From: Phialocephala subalpina
Taxonomy: Eukaryota > Ascomycota > Leotiomycetes > Helotiales > Mollisiaceae
Length of the DNA: 17,682 nt
Reading direction: 5' to 3'
Assembly (NCBI GenBank): GCA_900073065.1
Contig: FJOG01000046.1
Coordinates: 363,954 to 381,635, forward strand
The translations under genes were made by a program, and so were the position numbers. Positions 9,931 to 17,682 of the stretch are shown here, one piece after another (within the stretch, counting starts at the first letter, position 1; the number at the start of each line of letters is the position of its first letter). Below the pieces are notes generated by a model. It was given only the letters and a program-made list of their open reading frames with translations, did not search any database and had not been told where the DNA came from.

Positions 9931-10115
9931 GTGTATTTATACTCATGGTATCTGAAATTGCATCTCCTACATCACGCCAGCTTTGCGTCCAAGATCGTTT
10001 GCCGTTTACTCTCTGGCTTTCTGTGCGAGTGAATACAATGCTTTTAGCTATCGCATGACGTCGCAACCAAGTGAGTACTTTCCAGCACCAGCAGGGGTAT
10101 AAAAGGAAGTGCTTC
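9931..10115. promoter_or_regulatory. Array unit 4: divergent TATA pair
   Basis: The leftward box reads GAGTATAAATACAC on the minus strand (9931-9944). The rightward box is GGGGTATAAAAG followed by GAAGTGCTTC (10094-10115), 157 bp away. CAAGTGAGTACTT (10068-10080), itself an inverted repeat, precedes the right box. TTACATGACAGTACGAACCC (10294-10313) is the relic of the GCAAATGACAACAA block. Confidence 0.65.
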
Positions 10116-10514
10116 TATTATTTTTCAATTCCAAGATAGAATTCCTAGAATTCCGAAAAGGTAACAGCGTCGAGTGAAGATACGACTTATAGGTGGCACA
10201 TACTCCTAGCTACTCATCTGCTTCTACATCGTTCCAATCGTGCCTCGTTGTCCCTGAATCTGCGAATGCGTCACAATTCGATCTCTTGATCAGTTACATG
10301 ACAGTACGAACCCTCTTGACAACAAACCCACTTTCTCACTTTATAAGTCCCGAAGCTCGCAGCCTCCCCATCCTGAGCTAGATCTCCAAGCCAAGAGATT
10401 GGTGTTCAGAAACGGGCTCATGTCTCTCCAAGCGGGCTTCTATCTTGCTTGCATCTATGTGATGCTATCCTGGATTCCCTGATCGGCGATGTTGGCGTCC
10501 CAGCGCGTTTCTGG

Positions 10515-10688
10515 GTGTATTTATACTCGTGGATTGGCGCCTCTCACTTCACGCAAGATTGAAGTTGTCTGTCATTCACTCCCACTCATTCCTTCCCACC
10601 TTTTTCCAAGTGAATACTTCTTTCCTACCACGCCGCGATCAGGCTTCAGGATCGAGTGGGGGATTTTTGGGGTAAAAAATGGCCATTT
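10515..10688. promoter_or_regulatory. Array unit 5: strong left box, altered right box with palindrome
   Basis: The leftward box reads CGAGTATAAATACAC on the minus strand (10515-10529). The right box has become GGGGTAAAAAATGG (10669-10682), but a perfect 12-bp palindrome AAATGGCCATTT (10677-10688) lies where other units have their dyad. CAAGTGAATACTTC is at 10607-10620. Confidence 0.55.
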
Positions 10689-11074
10689 CTCTCTCTTTTA
10701 ATCCGTACGCCGCGAGGGCTTTTGCGCGATTTTGGGAACATAGAGTGACTGCTTGGCGAGCCCGTAGTACTCTGTTAATATCTCCACCTTGACTTGGATC
10801 GCAATTCTGATTTTGCTCCGCATATTCTTAGGCGTTCGCACCCCTCATACTGGACCTTGACGACAAGGCTGCTATTGACAACAAGCCCACCGTTCATTTT
10901 TGCAAATCTCTAAACCGGCCACCTCTCTATCAGGAGCTAGATCGAGAAGTCAGGAGAGGGGGAGAGATTAATGCCGCTTAAGACATGCTTCTTTCTGCCT
11001 TCTTCCTGTATCTCTTGATACCAATGTTTGGATTGAGTGGGCTTGTCGCTGTTCTCGCCTTCGAGTCCTAGCGT

Positions 11075-11277
11075 CTTATTTATACTCGCCATTCTCAGTA
11101 TACACATTGCGAAGCATGCACGTAGAGATTTGCCTATCATTCACTACCTACCGACACCGTTATTACTTCCGGCCTCATATTGAAGTAAGCATATTCCACC
11201 CCACCTCAATTGCTAGTGGGGTCCACACTGGCATGCTCAACTCGCTCGAACCATGGGGTATAAAAGCAAGCGCTTTC
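11075..11277. promoter_or_regulatory. Array unit 6: divergent TATA pair
   Basis: The leftward box reads CGAGTATAAATAAG on the minus strand (11075-11088). The rightward box is GGGGTATAAAAG followed by CAAGCGCTTTC (11255-11277), 175 bp away, containing the perfect palindrome AAGCGCTT (11268-11275). GCAAATGACAACAAA lies at 11465-11479, about 205 bp downstream of the TATA. Confidence 0.65.
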
Positions 11278-11688
11278 TCTTGTGCCCAGAATTCATACCA
11301 TGGAATGGGGTTCTAACAGCTCTCGAAGATGCAAGCTCGGCGAGCAGGCCTTGCCCTGTTTTATTTGCATTTATACATCAACTTTGTTTGCACTTTTGAT
11401 TCTTCTCGTCAAAATGACTGCATCATTTCTTGCACATCTTCATCGCTTTTCAATTCGGACGCAAGCAAATGACAACAAATAAGCATCTGATTATGAGGGC
11501 CTTTAATCCCAAATTTTGGAACCCACATTCTTCTGTACCGTGAATGGGGAGCATCTGGATGTCAGTAGAATGAAGTTCCATGCATAGATCCATGCGTTGA
11601 GAGAAGTATACTTACGGTACTCCCATACTTCTTCAGATGTCCTGATTGCCCTCATGTGTTTACCAATACTTTAATCCTAGAACCTTGG

Positions 11689-11868
11689 CTATATATACTT
11701 GTATTTGTGCGCCTCTCAAGCGCGTCTCCGGACAGAGGGCTTGTCATTCACCGTTCGCTTGTCCTTTACCCTTTTCCCTAACTTTCAATTCACTACAATC
11801 TTCACTTCACAACCTCTCGTGTTTCATACTCGAAGGGCTCTACCTCTCGGGGTACAAAAGAAGGGTTC
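11689..11868. promoter_or_regulatory. Array unit 7: left box TATATATA, right box mutated
   Basis: The leftward box reads CAAGTATATATAG on the minus strand (11689-11701). The rightward position holds GGGGTACAAAAGAAGGGTTC (11849-11868), a single T-to-C change from TATAAAAG. TCGAAGTCGGAAG at 12143-12155 is the best-conserved downstream block of this unit. Confidence 0.55.
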
Positions 11869-12265
11869 CATCTTTTCCTGAATGCTAATACCACACGATT
11901 AAACAAGAGTGCACCCTTACTTAAAACGATCGCATCCACACCTTCTGGATTTCCGCTTCTGCTTCTGCATCCACTCGGAGAAGGCTTTTGATTTTCCCTC
12001 CTAGCTTTTTCTCAGTATTTTCATGTACTTAAACTCCTCGATTGAAATTTATTCTCTACGTAGATGTGTGATAATGATAAAGAATCTGACAGCGAACCTT
12101 CTTTTTATGACCTCGGCCTCTGCATTCTGGGTATTGAGTATCTCGAAGTCGGAAGGTTGAGGATGGGAGATCTGGCTTTCACAAGATTTGTTGCGATTAC
12201 TTAACCTACCTCTCTCTCAGCACTGTCTTCAGCTGCCATTCATGCTGTTATCTCTCTTGCTTAGA

Positions 12266-12449
12266 CGTATATTATACTCGTACTATTCGCTTCTCACTTC
12301 ACGCAAGCGTTCGTATAATTACCCGAGTTTTCCTCATCCACTGCCTCTTACTCTCTCCTCTCATCTCTCAGTGAATCTTTCCTCTGTGAAGTCTAAGCAA
12401 ATCTTGTACTCGCGCGAGGTGATCCTGGGGCTATAAAAGCAAGTGCTTC
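12266..12449. promoter_or_regulatory. Array unit 8: divergent TATA pair
   Basis: The leftward box reads CGAGTATAATATACG on the minus strand (12266-12280). The rightward box is GGGGCTATAAAAG followed by CAAGTGCTTC (12427-12449), 156 bp away. GCAAATGACAACAACCC lies at 12638-12654. The region just right of the left box (CTTCTCACTTCACGCAAG) closely matches unit 5. Confidence 0.65.
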
Positions 12450-12866
12450 TTCTGTTCAACCCTTACATCAACCTCTCTAACAAGTGGCTTCAAACTGTGG
12501 TATGGACCTGTCTCGACGCGCTCTGTTATTTCATAGCCTCACCCGAACACTGCACCTTGCTTCCGCGCCAAAATTCAATCGCTCATCCTATGTTTCTCTC
12601 CGCACTGCCTACAGCGTCACCTCCCCCTCACCTACAGGCAAATGACAACAACCCTCTAGTTGAAAACGAGACCTCCCCTCCAACCCTTGAACCACGCTAG
12701 CCTCCATTTTCAGTAGGTGAGCATCTCGAGATTAGAAAGCTGAGATCCAGAGTCGAGGCTTCAGCCTCGAGATATGTGTCTACCTTTTACTCATCCTTCC
12801 GGGCCCTAATGCGCGGGAAATCCGCGAACCTTAGCCGGCTTGCCCAACATTCGGGACGCGAGGGGA

Positions 12867-13017
12867 GATTTTATACTTGCGCGGTCTACGCGCGCGGGTT
12901 TGTGAAACAGATGACTTGTTGCTTTGATGGTAAGAGTGAAGCTCCCAATATCAGTTCTCTCGTGACATGTTCCTTCTTCGCTCGTAAGCTGGGCTACAGA
13001 TGCGGGGTATAAATACC
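12867..13017. promoter_or_regulatory. Array unit 9: divergent TATA pair with palindromic right box
   Basis: The leftward box reads GCAAGTATAAAATC on the minus strand (12867-12880). The right box GGGGTATAAATACC (13004-13017) is 133 bp away, the shortest spacing in the array, and sits in a near palindrome GGGTATAAATACCC. The AAGCAAGTGCTT dyad is absent. Confidence 0.55.
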
Positions 13018-13490
13018 CTCCCCACCTCACTTCTCAAGACCATCTTTTCCCTCTTTCCAAGCCGAAATAGAAATCTCCTTGGCGACTGCTGCGCGGTTTA
13101 ATAAGGCCTGAGTATGGATCTCATAGTCGATATATATGCTGCCATCGTTGAAAATTGGAATTGGTCAACGCGGCTAGTGGCTTGACTTCATTTCAAGTTT
13201 CCTCTTTCTGATCGCAGTTGGCTCTTCAAACTCGTAAATGGTAGCGTTCGCGGGTTCGACAGCAACACATCTTCTCAAAATTCTGATCAGATGTTAGTTA
13301 GCCTCTGGGCCGTGAAACTATAGTATTGTGTTCATTGGTCGAGAATTTCCAGAAAGTTGCGATGACAGTCTTGCTTGAGTAGTGTAACTTGAGAATTCAC
13401 CAATAGTGAATCCACCGTGGTGCCTCTGGCCTAGTGCACACTGTCTACATTTTTGGGACCTTACGTACTTGTCATGCGAGAGGCAATGGG

Positions 13491-13610
13491 GGTATTTATA
13501 CTTAGATGCTGGTGCGCTCTTGGACCGAACCTCTTATTTTCTTCGTTGTGAGAGTGAAGCTGTCTACTTCGTAGGAAGAAGCAGGACCTTTGGTCCGGTT
13601 GCCATTTGGT
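13491..13610. promoter_or_regulatory. Array unit 10: terminal partial unit with only the left box
   Basis: The leftward box reads CTAAGTATAAATACC on the minus strand (13491-13505). GAGAGTGAAGCT at about 13549 matches AAGAGTGAAGCT at about 12932 of unit 9, showing that homology continues. No rightward TATA is found where it would be expected (about 13640-13670), so the array appears to end here. Confidence 0.45.
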
Positions 13611-14639
13611 AACCCGTCTTGCCAGCGCGACGGGCGAATTGAAAGGGGAGCCCAATGAGGTAGAGCGGCAGTTGGAAGGATATACTGTGATTGATGATTG
13701 ATTTCTGCGAGGGTCAATTCGAGCCAATGTAATGTTGTATGTATTACAGGGGCTGATTTAGCATGTGAAATTGGCATTCGGCAAAAGTGTGGCATTTTCG
13801 GTCCACCACGAGCCTATACCAAGATATTTTAGGAGGAACTTTTCCCCGACAAAGCTCTGCCACAACGAGCTCAACGCATTTGTTGAACATGTCATACGAT
13901 TTTAAAGAAAAAGTGGACACTTCTATTTCGTAGATATAGAGTCGATCAAGCCCATCAAGTCTCTTCATAATAATGAGTTGTTATCGTAAGAAAAGTATAC
14001 ATATACTCATGTTTTGGGCTCGTGGCCGTAGTCCCTTTATCCAGATGTAACTTGATTCTCTTGAGCCAGAATAATGTCTAGGTGTAAAGCTCGGTATGCA
14101 GCGTTAGCATGACCATTCATGCAGCTCTCCATTCGAGCAAGACAGCACAGCCTAGCCAGACTCCAAGCAACAGCAAGGTCATGTTTCTTTTCCTGTACGC
14201 ATCGGAAACCCCACAAAAGGTTCTGAAATAAGATCTAGTCCAATGAAACTTCCTGTCAGCTGGAAGTCGTGCTAGATGACGTGTACTGAACATTCTTGCA
14301 GAATCGTGGCTTGGAAGGCCTGATATTGATGTTTATTGGATGGTGTACTGCACGATTAATCCAATAAGGCAAGGAACCAGAAATACTCACAGCAGAGAAT
14401 CCCTATCACGATGCATGTAGGCGGCCTTGTGACCCCTAATGGACCAGCGTAATAGGCTACCTCATGCTGGTTGCGAATTGGGAGTGTGGTGAGTCGGGTA
14501 ACAAAAGTAGGTTTGTCCCATAAGGCATATATCTAGCCGTAGGGCATAAAGAGTGCATCTTGGTCCTGCCCCATTTATCTGATGCATCTTAAGCATCGAA
14601 ATTTCTGATCAAATATGAATTGCACTTGAACGTACAAGT
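13611..14639 (+). other. Interval between the array and the two-exon gene; its promoter
   Basis: Short minus-strand open frames near 13461-13968 overlap the array end and show no family. The right part should contain the promoter of the 14640 gene. A CCAAT box (ATCCAATAAGG, about 14360) is visible but no clear TATA. A four-codon upstream ORF (ATG 14615-14617 to TGA 14627-14629) lies 10 bases before the main start, if the leader includes it. Confidence 0.4.
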
Positions 14640-15591
14640 ATGAGCTATCAATATCCCAACGTGGCTGATGCTCCCCAAGCGTCCTACGCATCAAACCCTG
14701 ATTACTACACCAGTCCAAACACTATGAACAGCTCGCAAGCGGAGTATGCAAACCTCGTGTCCGACGCTGTAATGGTAACCGCGACGTCTAATCTCATGTA
14801 CGATAGGTATCCGTCTACAGGAGGCATCTATCCCCAGGAGCCTCACGCATATGGCAGCCCAAGTAGTTACGCTGTTCCATCCGAGTCACAGTCAAGGCCA
14901 AGAACAGAAACCCAGAATTCCAGAATAAAGCATGACCCTTTCCATCATAGATATCAAACGTCAGGAAATGACTCCCTTCCACCTCCACAAACATACACCA
15001 ACCCTAATTACATTGTTCCGTCTACACCACAGTAAGTGTTTTCGTGTTGGGTTATGTTGAGGGACACAACCACTGACTTCTTTCACCAGTTACACAACTC
15101 CGGAAAACCATTATCCCAAGGATAATCATTCCGAGAGGGATGATAATTGCGCCTGGGTAACCCTAGCAGCTCTCGTAAGAGAGTACCCAGAGATGGCGGC
15201 TTTCATACAACCATCCCCAAACTCTGGGACACTGTTCACATCCGAAGATATGAGACGCTTTCTCATCACTAAAGGGATCAAGGCCAATGATGGCGTAGCG
15301 CATGACACAGAGATATACAAAGCGGCACAGCTTTTTGGCAGAGCCCTTAGATGGTTGAGAGTAGATTGCACGATCGATAAGCTACGGAAGCAAAAGATTC
15401 CAAGGAAGAAATACTTCGCTACAAAATTGAGTGGACCAAATGGGACTGGTGTGGGCCACTGGGTCACGAGGTATCTTAATCACACTTTCATCCAGATGAG
15501 AGATTATCAGACGCACGATGGAGGAGAATATTGGACTGACAGAATAAGAAATGAAAACAGGAAGGTGGAGTGGGTCTTTTGGTTTGAGTAA
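14640..15591 (+). CDS. Uncharacterised two-exon gene, 297 residues
   Basis: Exon 1 is 14640-15031 and exon 2 is 15090-15591. The 58-bp intron has donor GTAAGTG, branch point CTGAC (15073-15077) and acceptor CAG. Joining splits codon 131 (CA/T, His) and restores one frame of 894 bases, a strong sign of a real gene. Without splicing, exon 1 would meet TAA at once. Residues 1-148 are low-complexity, rich in Tyr, Ser, Pro, Asn and Gln (MSYQYPNVADAPQASYASNP at the start), probably disordered. Residues 150-297 look folded: helices WVTLAALVREYPEMAAFI and AAQLFGRALRWLRV, a basic run (KLRKQKIPRKKYF, 228-240), then an aromatic-rich end (EYWTDRIRN, VEWVFWFE). No signal peptide or membrane helix is present, so an intracellular, possibly nucleic-acid-binding role is only a guess. 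A further intron (15589-15698, donor GTAAGT, acceptor CATAG) would replace the last residue and stop and add about 17 residues. The gene borders the A+T tract. Confidence 0.75.
15032..15089 (+). other. Spliceosomal intron in the 14640 gene
   Basis: The intron is 58 bp, with donor GTAAGTG, branch point CTGAC 12 bases before the CAG acceptor, and a short pyrimidine run between. Size and motifs are typical of filamentous ascomycetes. Removing it joins two long open frames without a shift. Confidence 0.8.
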
Positions 15592-15759
15592 GTTGGCGGG
15601 CCATTTTTTATTTCAACATTATGTCCGCTCGAGATACACGCTTCGTAAGGCCTCCATGTTTCCATCCAAAACACTGAACTGGACTTCCTATTTCATAGCC
15701 TCGAGATAGGGAGAGCAAGTAACATATGTAGCGCTGAATACAAATAGACAATCTGATAT

Positions 15760-17682
15760 AAACCTTATGATATAAGATTAAGCAAATCATTTTATAAGAC
15801 TATATTTATAATTCTTCTTGTTTATTTGAATCAAATAGCGCTGCAAATACCGCGAATCCCTCCAAAATATTAAACTCTAAATAAGTTTTTTTAGCTTATT
15901 ATAATTATATTTACTTTTTTGATTCTCTTTTATATTAATATTATACTTAGAATTTTTAATCTAATATTTATAACGAGGTTAATACTTTATTATTTTTATT
16001 ATACTTTTAATAATTAGATTAAATAAAATACTTTATTATAAATTATTTCCTTTTAAAAAATATTTTAATATTAAATAAATAAAATATTATTTATAATTCA
16101 TAAATAATTTTATTAATATAAATAAATAAATAAATAATTTATTATTATTGGAATTTCTCTTGGAAATTATAAGAAGTTATATTATTTATTATTTATAATA
16201 ATTAGTTTAGAATTAAAAACTTTAATTATATTTTATTGGTTATAAAAATAATTAAAGAAATTTTCCTTTTTTAAATTATAATAATAATTTTTTTATTTGG
16301 AATATTTTTATTTTTATTATAATCCCGTTTATATTATAATTTCTTTTTTAGTTTATCTATTGATTTGCTTTTATTCTCCTTTTTATAATGCGATTTATTA
16401 TTTATAATTACTTTTTAATTTTTAAATATTCTTTTTTTTTTAAATTTTTTTAAATATAAATTTCTTTTTTATATTTTCGACCTTTATTATATCGATTAAT
16501 TCTTTTTAAAAACCATTAAATTATAATAAAGTATATAATTAAATACTTTTTTATAATTGTTTTTTAATATATAATCGAATAATAATTTCATAAAATCGTT
16601 TATTTTTATTTTTAAAAATTTAATATTTATTAGTTTTCTTTAAACTTATTATATAAAAATTACTTTTAAACTTTTATTTCTTTAATTTAATATTCCTTTT
16701 TTCGTTTAATTTTATTATAATATAATAATTAGTTTAATTAATTAATTATTAAATAAATTATATATAATAAAAATTAAATAATTCTAATGAAAAATAATAT
16801 TTAAATTATATTACTAAGTATATTATTAAAATATTATATTTAAATTAAATATAAAACTCTTATTTAAGGAAATTTCATTTATTTATATAAATTTTTTTTA
16901 TTTTTAGAATCTTGAATAAATAAAAATTTTATTCTTATTAAATTTTATAATATAATTTCCTTTATCTTATATTTTATAATTTTAAAATTTATTATAAGGA
17001 AATTTATTTGCTTATTAAATTTATAATTTATTAGATTATATAAATTATAATATTATCCCCTTTTTATTTAATATAATTCTAACGTTTAAATTAAAATAAA
17101 GAAATATTTCCAAGAATTTTTATTTTCTTTTCTTTCTTTATAATTTATTATACTTTTTATCGCGTATATGAAAAAAAAAGCATTTAATATTAACTTTATA
17201 TATTAAGAAAACCAAATAATCAATTTAATTATATTTTTATTATAAGAATTAATTCTATTAATAATTTTTTTTTTTAAATAAATTCGAATTATTATATTAT
17301 TTGGAATATATTTATTTTAAATAATTATATAATTCCGAGAATTATTACGAAATAATAATCTATAAACTTATATATTATTTCTTTTATATTCCTTGGTTTA
17401 AAAAAATCTCTATAATTTTTCTCGAATTTCCTTTAGATTTTTTTACTTAATTTATTTACTTCCTAATTATTTATTTTCGAATTAAATATTTTTAATTTCG
17501 AAATAATTAAATTTTTTTTTTAAAATAAACTTGGATTTTAATAATAAAATACTTTAAACTTTTTAAAATAATTAAAATTTTATTTAAATTTTTATATATT
17601 TTCCAAGTATTAATAATTTTATTATTTAATTAAATATCTTATTTAATTCTTAATATATTAATAATTTAGATTTTTTTTATAT
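15760..17682. repeat. Extremely A+T-rich isochore, probably RIP-degraded repeat DNA
   Basis: After the last gene the composition falls over about 150 bases. From about 15880 to the window end G+C is roughly 5-10 percent (hand counts of individual lines give about 3-6 G or C per 60). No open frame of note survives. TpA steps, long T and A runs and words such as TTTATAAT and TAATAATT dominate. This is what is expected when repeated DNA has been saturated with C-to-T changes by RIP, a premeiotic process of Pezizomycotina. The original element cannot be recognised, and no terminal repeats can be picked out by eye. A nuclear copy of mitochondrial DNA is an alternative, but no mitochondrial gene is visible. 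Confidence 0.75.

Larger units (their letters stand above)
8150..13610. repeat. Diverged tandem array, about ten units of about 590 bp, each with divergent TATA boxes
   Basis: Aligning by eye on TATA-like motifs gives a regular ladder. Rightward boxes start at 8324, 8901, 9488, 10098, 10673, 11259, 11853, 12432 and 13008 (spacing 575-610, mean about 586). Leftward boxes end at 8729, 9332, 9941, 10524, 11084, 11697, 12276, 12875 and 13500 (spacing 560-625, mean about 596). Other blocks repeat in register. TCGAAGTCGGAAG lies at 8586 and 12143, with CCGAGGTCGGAAG at 9801. GCAAATGACAACAA lies at 11465 and 12638, with ACAAATGACAACAA at 8493. CTCTCACTTCACGCAAG lies at about 10539 and 12292. Hence these are copies of one ancestral unit, not scattered TATA words. 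Between these blocks the units have diverged heavily. The plus strand is pyrimidine-rich throughout. Short open frames inside differ in frame and sequence from unit to unit, so the array is most likely noncoding. Function is unknown. Confidence 0.85.

Noticed and set aside
8193..13030. Many 60-99 codon open frames inside the array
   Set aside because: Frames and sequences differ between units although the DNA is homologous, many lack a usable ATG, and the pyrimidine-rich strand is simply poor in stop codons. No conserved peptide emerges when units are compared.
8150..13610. Array as repeated tRNA, 5S rRNA or U6-type Pol III genes
   Set aside because: No A-box/B-box pair, cloverleaf or 5S-like sequence recurs. 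The only B-box-like word (GGTTCGACAGC near 13254) is single and out of register.
8150..13610. Array as ribosomal intergenic-spacer promoters
   Set aside because: No rRNA sequence is present in the window, and the motifs look like Pol II TATA boxes in both orientations.
8150..13610. CRISPR-like array
   Set aside because: The unit is about 590 bp, diverged and eukaryotic in context; there are no short identical repeats with unique spacers.
15900..17682. A+T tract as mitochondrial genome contamination
   Set aside because: No mitochondrial coding or RNA gene is seen, and the boundary with nuclear gene sequence is gradual. It is not excluded without coverage data.

Overview
This window looks like nuclear DNA of a filamentous ascomycete (Pezizomycotina). 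A Leotiomycete-like genome is a guess from style only. Supporting signs are a short intron with a GTAAGT donor, a CTGAC branch point and a CAG acceptor, long pyrimidine/CA-rich leaders, and a C-terminal piece of a fungal membrane-protein family. There is also a transposon relic and a block of nearly pure A+T at the right end that looks like a repeat-induced-point-mutation (RIP) isochore. Gene density is low: one convincing single-exon gene, one convincing two-exon gene, one broken or partial gene, one transposon ORF remnant and one doubtful ORF.

Layout: 1 to about 1110 holds the 3' part of a single-pass membrane protein gene whose reading frame is interrupted. 1107-2071 is a 965-bp element with inverted terminal repeats, carrying the 3' end of a transposase-like ORF. 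2072-7096 is mostly gene-poor, with one doubtful ORF (3657-4217), a cluster of TCGA words (4503-4793), a heptamer microsatellite (6301-6328) and the leader of the next gene. 7097-7906 encodes a 269-residue acidic/basic protein of unknown function. 8150 to about 13610 is the unusual part (below). 14640-15591 is a two-exon gene for a 297-residue unknown protein. From about 15760 the sequence passes into the A+T tract, which runs to the end of the window.

The main discovery is in 8150-13610, which has no credible coding sequence. It is an old, strongly diverged tandem array of about ten units with a period of about 590 bp. Each full unit carries a leftward TATA box (consensus CRAGTATAAATA on the minus strand) and, 133-175 bp to its right, a rightward TATA-like box (consensus GGGGTATAAAAG) that is usually followed by a short dyad such as AAGCAAGTGCTT. 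Other short blocks recur at the same place in the unit, including GCAAATGACAACAA, TCGAAGTCGGAAG and CAAGTGAGTACTT. Paired core-promoter motifs have survived while most of the unit has drifted, so the array looks like a repeated bidirectional promoter module. Its predicted transcripts would converge between neighbouring units. What it makes or does cannot be told from sequence alone.
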